Positions 35,313-43,312 of a stretch of 64,000 nt of DNA are shown here, piece by piece. The first letter of the stretch is position 1. Every line of letters starts with the position of its first letter. The stretch is from Paenibacillus sp. OV219. GTDB taxonomy: Bacteria > Bacillota > Bacilli > Paenibacillales > Paenibacillaceae. The position numbers and the translations under genes are program-made. The stretch covers positions 124,001-188,000 of the forward strand of contig NZ_FOCJ01000004.1 in NCBI RefSeq assembly GCF_900110075.1, in the 5' to 3' direction. Under the pieces are notes generated by a model, which was given only the letters and a program-made list of their open reading frames with translations, searched no databases and was not told where the DNA came from.

Positions 35313-36166
35313 CGATTGGACGCCTCCTTGATGACTTCTACTGTTGTGCCATGCGTGAGCTCATCTCGGCTTCGCACATGAAATTGCCAGCCCATTGCTT
35401 CTGCGCGGTCACGCATCATACGAATGCCGTATCGTCCTTTAGCGCCGAGCTGCTCAGGAAGCGCGCCAATGCCGTCATCCGTAATTGTGCAGTGGAAGTC
35501 AGCTCCATTAGACTCGCTTTCAGGCACGGCGCGCACAATCAGCTGCGTCGCATGCGCATGCTTCTGCACGTTCAGCATCGCCTCGCGGACGATTGCGAGC
35601 AGCTCCACCTTCTCTTTGCCGCTGAGCCGACTGTCTCCCAGTCGCCAATCCAGCTGCGCATCCAGTCCGCCGAGCCGCAGCTCCTCCGCCATCTCCCGGA
35701 CTGCCTGCATCCACTGCACGTCCGTTCGGGATGGCTCACTTCGCAGACTTGCAATAGATTGGCGCACATCTTCATAAACATGGCGGACGGTGCGCCGCAG
35801 CTGCTGCGCCGTCTCCATGACCTGCTCATTGTCCTTCGCCTGCTCAAGCTTGTCGAGCTTCACTGACAAGAGGAAGAGCGACTGCGATATGCCGTCATGC
35901 AGCTCGCGCGCCAGCTGCTCGCGTTCCATGAACGCCGCTTTGGCAGATTTGGCCTGCTGCAGCGACTCGTTCGTTTCTTCCAGCATTCGAAACAGCTTGA
36001 TGACGAGCGTCGCCGTTACTGTCATAACGAGGACAGGCGTTAACCAATTGCCAAGCTCCATCGATACATATGGCAACAGGATCGTATGCCTAAGGTATTC
36101 CCACAGCGCAATCGTCAACGTCGGCGTCCACAATATAAACCATTTGATCCGTTTATACGACGACAT
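35309..36166 (-). CDS. Sensor histidine kinase, HisKA_3 type
   Basis: A 285-residue membrane kinase. Two hydrophobic segments (ILWTPTLTIALWEYL and WLTPVLVMTVTATLVIKLF) are separated by only about 20 residues, so there is no real extracellular sensor domain. ARELHDGISQSLFLL carries the phospho-accepting His. The ATPase domain has REAMLNVQKHAHAT and TDDGIGALPEQLGAKGRYGI. It is the cognate partner of the overlapping response regulator and lies 45 nt after ycnJ. The signal is inferred to be copper or membrane state from the neighbours. Confidence 0.9.
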   Translation of the reverse strand: MSSYKRIKWFILWTPTLTIALWEYLRHTILLPYVSMELGNWLTPVLVMTVTATLVIKLFRMLEETNESLQQAKSAKAAFMEREQLARELHDGISQSLFLLSVKLDKLEQAKDNEQVMETAQQLRRTVRHVYEDVRQSIASLRSEPSRTDVQWMQAVREMAEELRLGGLDAQLDWRLGDSRLSGKEKVELLAIVREAMLNVQKHAHATQLIVRAVPESESNGADFHCTITDDGIGALPEQLGAKGRYGIRMMRDRAEAMGWQFHVRSRDELTHGTTVEVIKEASNR

Positions 36167-36211
36167 TCGCGCTTTCTCCCCCTTCCTCGAATTAGTTACT
36201 AGCCATCTAAA

Positions 36212-37858
36212 TTAGTAGTTGCGGAACTCCGTCTTCTCAACCGTTTCATTATCGTCTTTATCCATGACGCGGATTTCGGCTTGCCAACGACCTGCGAAAG
36301 GAACGAATGGGCCTTCCGACGTAAACGCCGCCTTCACGAAGCCGTCGAACGAAGTTATTTCTGGATCTTCAAAAGCTTTAATTGGCACATCAATCGGTCC
36401 TATATCTTTGCGATCGAGCGAAAACAGTCGCAGCTTCACCGACTTCGGCGCGCCTGTCGCATCCGGCAGCCATACTTTGACGATGAACGTGTTGTCTCCT
36501 GGCTTGTTAGGCGTTACTCGGAGCGAGAGGTGCATCTTGTCACCCATCTTGTGGTACAGCACCGGCTCATTCGCCGGCAATGGACTTATATAGGTAAAGA
36601 GCGCCGCGCACACGATAATAAGTGCCATTAGCGCTGCATCTACACGAAGCAGTACGGTTGTCGGCAGGTCGCCTCTGCGCACGCGCAGCTGAAGCAATCC
36701 TCCAACGACAAGCACAAGTACTACGAGGCCTGTCTTCACAAGTAGAATCGTTCCCCATGCGGTATAGAACAGGTAATGAAGCGACGGCAGGAAGAGCAGC
36801 GTGAGTCCAATCCCTGTCAGCACGAGCAGCGTAATAGACAGTAGGGCTGCCCGCGAGAATACAACAGCAAAGCGCCCAGCTTCCTTACGATCTGCGATCC
36901 ACAGCACCAGAAGCAGCAACAAGCCTCCTACCCACACGGATGCCGCCGCAAGGTGTACGAAATCGAACAGCACCGACGATATTTTCGGCGTGAATACGAC
37001 AGCGTGACCACTGAGGCTTTCCAGTACAAGAATGCCAACCGCCCACAACGCCTTCATTATTGGCCCGAATCGGACGATAATAAATCCGATGAGAGCGAGT
37101 ACTAGCAGCGCTACCCATTCATGGCCAATTGTCGTGCGCAGGAACAGCTTGCTGTATTCCGAGCTGGGATAGCCGGTAAGAATCTCACGCGCGTGTACGA
37201 ATATATAAAGAAGCGAAGCGACGAGAAGCGTCTGAAGAGCGATCATCTCCCATTTCTTCTGAAGCAGCCGCAGCTGTTCACCGCGTCCTCTTGTGAGCAG
37301 CGGCCATAGCATGAGGCCAGCCGTGAGCAATAGCGATGCGTAATAGACTGCGCGCACTGCATAAATAATGAATTGATTAATGGTTAGCTGTGTGGATACA
37401 CTATGTCCCTCATGACCAAGTTCTTTGTGCGGATCGAAGGTTGCAGCATCAACTCCTTCGGTCACATTACCGACAACAAATACGTACGATCCGCTAACGG
37501 GATGTCCGTCTTCGGAAATGACCGCATAAGAAACGGTGTATACGCCTTCTGTTAGCTTGGGGAGCGGCAGTGTAAGCGACTGTCCGTCCTTGCTGGCAGT
37601 AGGCGCTTTGTCTGTTACAGGGCGAGATTTAGAATCCAACACTTTAATGGCACCGACCTCAGGTTCGATCGGTTCGTTGAAGGCTAGCTCGACAGCCGTT
37701 GGACTTTGCTCATATTTCGCATTCGGCTCTGGTACGGTACGTTCAAGCTCCGCATGTGCGGCGGCGGCTCCCGGCATGCTAAGAAGCATCAGGCACATCC
37801 AGATGGAGATGGCTGCTGCTTGAATAAGAGATAGGTATTTGTTCGATTTACGGCTCAT
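36212..37858 (-). CDS. ycnJ: YcnJ-like copper import protein (CopC-CopD fusion)
   Basis: A 548-residue protein. After a signal peptide ending AAA, the mature chain begins HAELERTVPEPNAKYEQ, a CopC domain with the N-terminal His copper ligand and DGHPVSGSYVFVVG. About eight membrane segments form the CopD domain (residues 165-430), including SSVLFDFVHLAAASVWVGG. A C-terminal extracellular domain (residues 450-548, ITSFDGFVKAAFTSEGPF) is FixH/YtkA-like. It is the first gene of the copper block ycnJ - kinase - regulator - ycnI and is expected to take up copper. Confidence 0.9.
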   Translation of the reverse strand: MSRKSNKYLSLIQAAAISIWMCLMLLSMPGAAAAHAELERTVPEPNAKYEQSPTAVELAFNEPIEPEVGAIKVLDSKSRPVTDKAPTASKDGQSLTLPLPKLTEGVYTVSYAVISEDGHPVSGSYVFVVGNVTEGVDAATFDPHKELGHEGHSVSTQLTINQFIIYAVRAVYYASLLLTAGLMLWPLLTRGRGEQLRLLQKKWEMIALQTLLVASLLYIFVHAREILTGYPSSEYSKLFLRTTIGHEWVALLVLALIGFIIVRFGPIMKALWAVGILVLESLSGHAVVFTPKISSVLFDFVHLAAASVWVGGLLLLLVLWIADRKEAGRFAVVFSRAALLSITLLVLTGIGLTLLFLPSLHYLFYTAWGTILLVKTGLVVLVLVVGGLLQLRVRRGDLPTTVLLRVDAALMALIIVCAALFTYISPLPANEPVLYHKMGDKMHLSLRVTPNKPGDNTFIVKVWLPDATGAPKSVKLRLFSLDRKDIGPIDVPIKAFEDPEITSFDGFVKAAFTSEGPFVPFAGRWQAEIRVMDKDDNETVEKTEFRNY

Positions 37859-38207
37859 AGCGGATTAGAAGTCACGTCCTCTCATTTACAATAGGTTCAG
37901 TCGATTAACAACTCAGCCTTAGTGTACTAAAGGAAGACGACCAACACCAATGTCAATTTCGCAAACTGCTCTATTTCGAGCTGATTGATTCGACATGATT
38001 TATCCCTATTATTGTCACCACATGGACCGGGCAGTTAGTGCTATAATTAGTTTTCGTTGTTTGGATGTAGCTAACTTTTTTATAGGAGCGCTGTCTTGAT
38101 TAGTAGAGTTTTGTAAGACTTCAGAAGGTGCGTCACTGCACGTTTTCAACCTGTTTTCATGCCAAAAAACAGCTGTAACGGACTCGCTGGATGTCGAATA
38201 CTATAAC

Positions 38208-38236
38208 TTGACAGACACTATATATTGGTGTAATTT
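38208..38236 (+). promoter_or_regulatory. SigA promoter of nrdA-nrdB
   Basis: A perfect TTGACA (38208-38213) is followed after 17 nt by TAATTT (38231-38236). An NrdR-type box fills the spacer. The rest of the 37859-38309 gap holds no gene. Confidence 0.75.
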
Positions 38237-38262
38237 AGAAAAGCAATAACAACATATTGTGT
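38215..38262 (+). promoter_or_regulatory. Pair of NrdR boxes
   Basis: ACACTATATATTGGTG (38215-38230) and TAACAACATATTGTGT (38247-38262) each match the NrdR consensus acaCwATATATwGTGT at 13 of 16 positions. Their starts are 32 bp apart, three helical turns, as in known NrdR operators. The first overlaps the promoter spacer and the second the transcription start region. Confidence 0.8.
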
Positions 38263-38309
38263 ATCAGGGGTTGTCGGAAGACAATCTTCGACAAGGAGAG
38301 GCTCCGCTC

Positions 38310-40535
38310 GTGGATATAATTAAGAGGAACGGTCAGAAAGAAGAACTTATCTTTTCAAAGCTAAAAAAAGTCATCGATTTTTCGTGTGTGGGCTACAACG
38401 ATTGTGACCCGCTAGAGCTTGAGACAGCTTTGCTTCCATATTTCCGCAACAACATTACAACTAAGGAAATTCAACGCACACTCACACAAGTTGCAGTGGA
38501 GAAAACAAGCATCGAGCAGCCGAACTGGCAGTACGTTGCAGCTAAACTTCTTGTGTATGACCTCTATAAAGAATCTGCAATCAACCGCAAATACGGCTAT
38601 TTTGGCTATGGCGATTTCTACTCTCTCATTACGTACCTGACAGACAAAGGGCTCTATGGCAGCTACATACTAGAGCATTACACTCGCGAAGAAATCCGTG
38701 AGCTCGGCAACTACATCGTGCCTGATCGCGACTACTTGTTCAACTACATCGGCCTTAAGACGCTTGCCGACCGTTACTTGATCAAGAGCTTCAGCGGCGA
38801 TGTGCTTGAGCTTCCGCAAGAGCTGTTCATGGGCGTAGCGATGCACCTAGCAATGAAGGAGACGGACAAGCTGGGCTGGGCTCGCAAGTTCTACGACGTG
38901 CTAAGCCGCCTGCAAATGACAGTGGCGACGCCTACGCTCGCAAATGCGCGCAAGCCGTTCCATCAATTGTCCAGCTGCTTCATCGACACAGTGCCTGATA
39001 ACCTGTGGGGCATCTACAATGTAGACTCCAGCTTCGCGCAAGTGTCCAAATTCGGCGGCGGCATGGGTATCTACATCGGTAAAGTGCGCAGCCGCGGTTC
39101 CAACATCCGTGGTTTCAAAGGTGTTGCTGGCGGCGTTGTGCCTTGGATCAAGAACTACAACAATACGGCGGTTGCGGTTGACCAGCTAGGCGTTCGTTCC
39201 GGCGCGGTTGCGGTATACCTGGACGTATGGCATAAAGATATTTTCGACTTCCTGAACCTCAAGACGAACAATGGCGACGACCGGATGAAGGCGCACGACA
39301 TCTTCCCTGGCGTATGTATTCCAGACCTCTTCATGCGTAAAGTGAAAGAGCGTGAATCCTGGTGCCTGTTCGATCCGCACGAAGTTCGCAGCTACATGGG
39401 CTGGGCGCTTGAAGATGCATGGGGCGAAGAGTGGGAACGCCGCTATGAGGAGTGCGTGAACCATCCTGAGCTCTCCCGTGATGAAGTGCCAGCTATCGAG
39501 ATTATGAAGAAGATTCTTGCGAGCTCCTTCGAGACAGGTACGCCTTTCATTTTCTACCGCGATACGGTTAACCGGGCGAACCCGAACAAGCACAAAGGCA
39601 TCGTCTACTGCTCGAACCTCTGCACAGAGATCTGCCAGAACATGAGCGCGACTGAGTACTTGACGACGACGCATGAAGACGGCATTATCTCGACACAAGT
39701 GAAGAGCGGCGACTATGTCGTATGTAACCTCTCCTCTTTGAACCTCGGCCGTACGAGGACGCTTGAGGAAATTGAAGAGGTTGTATCCTGCCAAATGCGG
39801 ATGATGGATAATGTTATTGACTTGAACCATTACCCGATCCCGCAAGCGGAAATAACAAACCAGAAGTACCGCGCAGTTGGCCTTGGCACAAGTGGTTACC
39901 ACCAATGGCTTGCGCTCAACGGTATCGCATGGGAATCCGAAGAGCATCTGGACCGTGCTGATGAGCTGTACGAATGGATCAACTACTATGCCATCAAAGC
40001 GTCCATGGAAATTGCCAAGGAAAAAGGCTCTTACCGCGTATTTGAAGGCAGTGAATGGCATACGGGCGAATTTTTCGAGCGCCGCGGTTACGATGCCCCA
40101 CACTGGCAGAAACTGAAGAAGGATGTAGCCGAGAACGGCGTCCGCAACGCGTGGATGTTCGCAATCGCACCTACAGCGTCCACTTCACTTATCGCTGGTT
40201 CGACGGCTGGTATCGACCCGATCTTCAACAAGTTCTTCGTCGAAGAGAAGAAGAACGCGGTCATCCCGCAAACAGCGCCTAACCTGAACGAAGAAACGTT
40301 CTGGTTCTACAAAGAAGCACATCATATCGATCAGCACTGGAGCATCCGCGCAGCGGGTCGTCGTCAGCGCCACATCGATCAAGCGCAATCGTTTAACTTG
40401 TATATTACGCCGAACTATACGGCGAAGGAATTTATGGAACTCTACATGGCAGCATGGGAGAACGGGCTGAAAACCGTTTACTACTGCCGCAATAAGAGCC
40501 TTGAAGTCGAAGATTGTGTAAGCTGCAGCGCTTAA
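38310..40535 (+). CDS. nrdA: Ribonucleoside-diphosphate reductase, large subunit
   Basis: About 741 residues from the GTG at 38310, which follows AAGGAG; an earlier GTG at 38259 lies inside an NrdR box close to the expected transcript start and is rejected. Residues 1-90 form an ATP-cone (VDIIKRNGQKEELIFSKLKK). The active site has QLSSCFIDTVPDN, the NLCTEICQN segment, PTASTSLIAGSTAGIDPIF, and the C-terminal Cys pair in CVSCSA that is re-reduced by thioredoxin. With NrdB it makes deoxyribonucleotides aerobically. No nrdI is nearby, so class Ia is favoured. Confidence 0.93.
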   Translation: MDIIKRNGQKEELIFSKLKKVIDFSCVGYNDCDPLELETALLPYFRNNITTKEIQRTLTQVAVEKTSIEQPNWQYVAAKLLVYDLYKESAINRKYGYFGYGDFYSLITYLTDKGLYGSYILEHYTREEIRELGNYIVPDRDYLFNYIGLKTLADRYLIKSFSGDVLELPQELFMGVAMHLAMKETDKLGWARKFYDVLSRLQMTVATPTLANARKPFHQLSSCFIDTVPDNLWGIYNVDSSFAQVSKFGGGMGIYIGKVRSRGSNIRGFKGVAGGVVPWIKNYNNTAVAVDQLGVRSGAVAVYLDVWHKDIFDFLNLKTNNGDDRMKAHDIFPGVCIPDLFMRKVKERESWCLFDPHEVRSYMGWALEDAWGEEWERRYEECVNHPELSRDEVPAIEIMKKILASSFETGTPFIFYRDTVNRANPNKHKGIVYCSNLCTEICQNMSATEYLTTTHEDGIISTQVKSGDYVVCNLSSLNLGRTRTLEEIEEVVSCQMRMMDNVIDLNHYPIPQAEITNQKYRAVGLGTSGYHQWLALNGIAWESEEHLDRADELYEWINYYAIKASMEIAKEKGSYRVFEGSEWHTGEFFERRGYDAPHWQKLKKDVAENGVRNAWMFAIAPTASTSLIAGSTAGIDPIFNKFFVEEKKNAVIPQTAPNLNEETFWFYKEAHHIDQHWSIRAAGRRQRHIDQAQSFNLYITPNYTAKEFMELYMAAWENGLKTVYYCRNKSLEVEDCVSCSA

Positions 40536-40548
40536 TATGAGAATATAA

Positions 40549-40687
40549 GCCCGGAGGGCCGGATTGAAGTCGGAAAAGCGTAAGCGGTCGCCTTTGTAGT
40601 CGGATTCATACCTCTATATGTTTTATTGAATCAGTTGAATCCGAACTACAACAGCGATTGGAGACTCAATCCGGACCGCAGGGCTCC
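40549..40687. repeat. Large two-tier imperfect palindrome between nrdA and nrdB
   Basis: Outer arms CCGGATTGAAGTC (near 40559) and GACTCAATCCGG (40663-40674) pair with one bulged base. Inner arms TCGCCTTTGTAGTCGGATTC (from 40589) and its near-complement ending at about 40659 match at about 19 of 21 positions. It makes a single 139-nt stem-loop in the intergenic region. It could be a mobile palindromic element or an RNA processing site. Confidence 0.8.
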
Positions 40688-40746
40688 CTTTCTCAAATAA
40701 TAAACTAAGCAGCTACATGAGGAAGCAGAAGGAGGCAGCCCATTTT

Positions 40747-41784
40747 ATGGATCTGCAGAAGAAGAAGCTATTCAACGAGGATGGCGACCGGGATTGGGGT
40801 AAACGCCGCATCATTGGCGGAAACACGACGAACCTAATCGAGCTTAACAACGTAAAATATGACTGGGCATCGAAAATGTACCGCACGATGATGAATAACT
40901 TCTGGATTCCAGAAGAAATTCCACTTGCTCAGGATGCAAAGGATTATAGAAACCTGTCGCTCTCCGAGCGTAACAGCTACGATAAAATTATTAGCTTCCT
41001 AATCTTCCTTGATTCGCTTCAAACGGCGAATCTGCCGAACATTAATGAATATATTACAGCGCCTGAGGTAAACCTGTGCTTAACCGTACAAGCGTTCCAA
41101 GAAGCTGTTCATAGCCAATCCTACTCGTACATTCTGGACAGCGTCGTCTCTCCTGAAGTACGTGACCAAATCTACAACTTGTGGCGTGAAGATAAAAACC
41201 TGCTCAAACGGAACCGTTTCATTACGGACCTGTACGAGAACTTTATCGCGAACCCATCGTCGCAAAACCTTCTTAAGACAATTATGGCGAACTACATTCT
41301 CGAAGGCATTTACTTTTACAGCGGCTTCAGCTTCTTCTATGCGCTTGGTCGTCAAGGTAAAATGCTCGGGACTGTGTCCGAAATCAAATATATACAGCGC
41401 GATGAGCTGACTCATCTTGCATTGTTCCAAGGTATCTTCCGTGAAGTGCGTAAGGAGAACCCAGAGCTGTTCACACCGGTTCTGATCGAAGAGCTGCGCC
41501 AAATGATGCGTACAGCTGTTGAGCATGAAATCGAGTGGGGAAAATACATTACGAACAACCAAATTCCTGGTCTGACAGACGAAATTATCGAGAACTACAT
41601 CAAGTTCCTCTCCAACGAGCGTCTGCGCAAGCTGAACCTGGATATCCTGTATCCAGAAATCGTGGAGCATCCAATGAAGTGGGTTGAAAGCTTCAGCAAC
41701 ATGAACGGCATGAAAACCGACTTCTTCGAACAAAAAGTAACCAACTACAGCAAATCGTCCAACCTCAACTGGGGCGACCTGTAA
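40747..41784 (+). CDS. nrdB: Ribonucleoside-diphosphate reductase, small subunit
   Basis: A 345-residue di-metal protein from the ATG after AAGGAGG; an upstream ATG at 40717 lacks a ribosome binding site. Ligand motifs are visible: FLDSLQTANLPN, AFQEAVHSQSYSYI (Glu-x2-His), ILEGIYFYSGFSFFYAL, and QRDELTHLALF (second Glu-x2-His). It holds the radical that starts each cycle of NrdA. It shares the NrdR-controlled promoter 2.5 kb upstream and ends with a strong terminator. Confidence 0.93.
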   Translation: MDLQKKKLFNEDGDRDWGKRRIIGGNTTNLIELNNVKYDWASKMYRTMMNNFWIPEEIPLAQDAKDYRNLSLSERNSYDKIISFLIFLDSLQTANLPNINEYITAPEVNLCLTVQAFQEAVHSQSYSYILDSVVSPEVRDQIYNLWREDKNLLKRNRFITDLYENFIANPSSQNLLKTIMANYILEGIYFYSGFSFFYALGRQGKMLGTVSEIKYIQRDELTHLALFQGIFREVRKENPELFTPVLIEELRQMMRTAVEHEIEWGKYITNNQIPGLTDEIIENYIKFLSNERLRKLNLDILYPEIVEHPMKWVESFSNMNGMKTDFFEQKVTNYSKSSNLNWGDL

Positions 41785-41792
41785 AGCATACG

Positions 41793-41830
41793 AAGACTGC
41801 CGATTCCACTTGGCAGTCTTTTTGATTTTT
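41793..41830 (+). terminator. Terminator after nrdB
   Basis: AAGACTGCC and GGCAGTCTT pair around a ten-base loop, followed by TTTGATTTTT. Confidence 0.92.
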
Positions 41831-41940
41831 ATGTGTACAACATACTTGATTTGGCTTCTTCGTGATACAATAAGAATAAGAGATTTTTTGGACGTGCGGG
41901 TATGTAATCGATCAGTAATTGGACGATTATTCAATTCATC

Positions 41941-41969
41941 AATTGTCGAAACAATTTACATCCTATAAT
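41941..41969 (+). promoter_or_regulatory. Possible promoter and small palindrome before the membrane-protein gene
   Basis: A perfect TATAAT (41964-41969) lies downstream of the palindrome AATTGT-CGAA-ACAATT (41941-41956). No well-spaced -35 is evident; TTGTCG is 15 nt away. The rest of the 41831-42117 gap shows no gene. Confidence 0.4.
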
Positions 41970-42117
41970 GGAGATTACAACTAACGCGGTAGAACAACCG
42001 CCCAACATACTGGACTAACGTCCAGCAGAGAAACTAGACCAGAGCCAATTCACGGTAATAATGACTTCCTTGTACACTGAATAATGGAAGAACACGTGAA
42101 GAAGGAGGAAAATCATC

Positions 42118-42858
42118 ATGTCCGAGAAAGTTTATGTGACCAATGCTGTTCTTGTAATTGTACTGCTCCTGTTAGCTCTGTTCGCCGGACTGGCCTCTGG
42201 CAGTCTTGCTTTCCGCAAGACGATGGAAAGTTTGAAACGCACCGCCCTTGTTACGCTTATTCTGCTCGCAACCATGACACTTCTATCGATCGGCAAAATG
42301 ATACTTCTCATCGCGACATATTCCTACCGTGAATGGTTCGTGCTAGATAATTTGTTGCTATTCGTCACTTTAATTGCACTACCGTCAGCGGCTATGGCCT
42401 TCTTCTCAGTCCCACGCCTGCTGGAATTGATCCATCTGCAGCCTAAACACCGTGAAGAGATGGCCAATCGCACGAAACGTCGGGCCGCTTCAGAAGTGGC
42501 GCTCGTTGTTCCTATTCAAGCATTAGTGGTAGAAGCGTTGATCTATGCCGCGATTAACGTGTTTCCGCTCGGTATGGAATACCGCAAACTGACCTTGCTC
42601 GTCGGACTGCTCATTCTGTCTTCACCGGCACTGCTAATCTGGCGTCAATCCATCCGCCGCAGAACCATTCATCGCGATGATGGAACAGCGCTAATTCATA
42701 CGATAAAACGTGTCATCATCTATACGATGGCTTGTATGCTGCTCGCCTTCGGGATCATCCATACGATGAACAACGTAAAAACGCTCAGCACGACGGCTGA
42801 GCGTAATTCAACAATACGTATAACGATGACATCGACTTCGCCATCTCTCAATGAATAA
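42118..42858 (+). CDS. Unknown membrane protein
   Basis: A 246-residue protein, ATG after AAGGAGG. It has about six hydrophobic segments: residues 10-30, 43-68, 77-97, 125-148, 155-172 and 200-217. The middle loop is basic (KHREEMANRTKRRAASE). No family was recognised. It has its own -10-like sequence upstream and stands alone between nrdB and a convergent GGCT-like gene. Confidence 0.7.
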   Translation: MSEKVYVTNAVLVIVLLLLALFAGLASGSLAFRKTMESLKRTALVTLILLATMTLLSIGKMILLIATYSYREWFVLDNLLLFVTLIALPSAAMAFFSVPRLLELIHLQPKHREEMANRTKRRAASEVALVVPIQALVVEALIYAAINVFPLGMEYRKLTLLVGLLILSSPALLIWRQSIRRRTIHRDDGTALIHTIKRVIIYTMACMLLAFGIIHTMNNVKTLSTTAERNSTIRITMTSTSPSLNE

Positions 42859-42873
42859 GGAGCTACGCTTACG

Positions 42874-43287
42874 TCAGATCCGCCCTATCTTACGGGCAAA
42901 GTAATCAGGCCAATAAGGCTCCTCAATTGCAGGGTAGCCTCGCGGCGACTCCCATACATACACCCACCCGCTCATAGCAGGCGAATCCACATCCTGTACC
43001 CAGATCCGATCATAATCATTATCCTCTTCAATACCTAGAAACTGCTCCAATTCATCCATTCGTTTCAACCCTAATTCATTCACATCCACCCACAAACCGC
43101 GTACGACCATACTACATTCACGCGCTTTGTCATCACGGAGCAATGCCGGATACGGCCCGTAATCAACGAGCCGTCCCTGAATGACGCCAGACCGCGAGGC
43201 GCGGATATAATCCGCCGCCACATGATGATTGCTATGCCCCGGCAGTAATGAACCATAAATAAATACCGATGTAAACCGCTCCTGCAT
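42874..43287 (-). CDS. Gamma-glutamylcyclotransferase-like protein (AIG2/GGCT fold)
   Basis: A 137-residue protein beginning RFTSVFIYGSLLPGHSNHHV; YGSLLPG is the glycine-rich substrate loop of the GGCT fold. GRLVDYGPYPALL follows, and the conserved acidic residue is probably in LKRMDELEQFLG. AAGGAG precedes the ATG. GGCT-like enzymes produce 5-oxoproline, which is notable because the 5-oxoprolinase genes pxpBCA lie only 2.2 kb away on the same strand. Direct function is inferred. Confidence 0.8.
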   Translation of the reverse strand: MQERFTSVFIYGSLLPGHSNHHVAADYIRASRSGVIQGRLVDYGPYPALLRDDKARECSMVVRGLWVDVNELGLKRMDELEQFLGIEEDNDYDRIWVQDVDSPAMSGWVYVWESPRGYPAIEEPYWPDYFARKIGRI

Positions 43288-43312
43288 GATCTACAAGCTC
43301 CTTGGGACTAAG

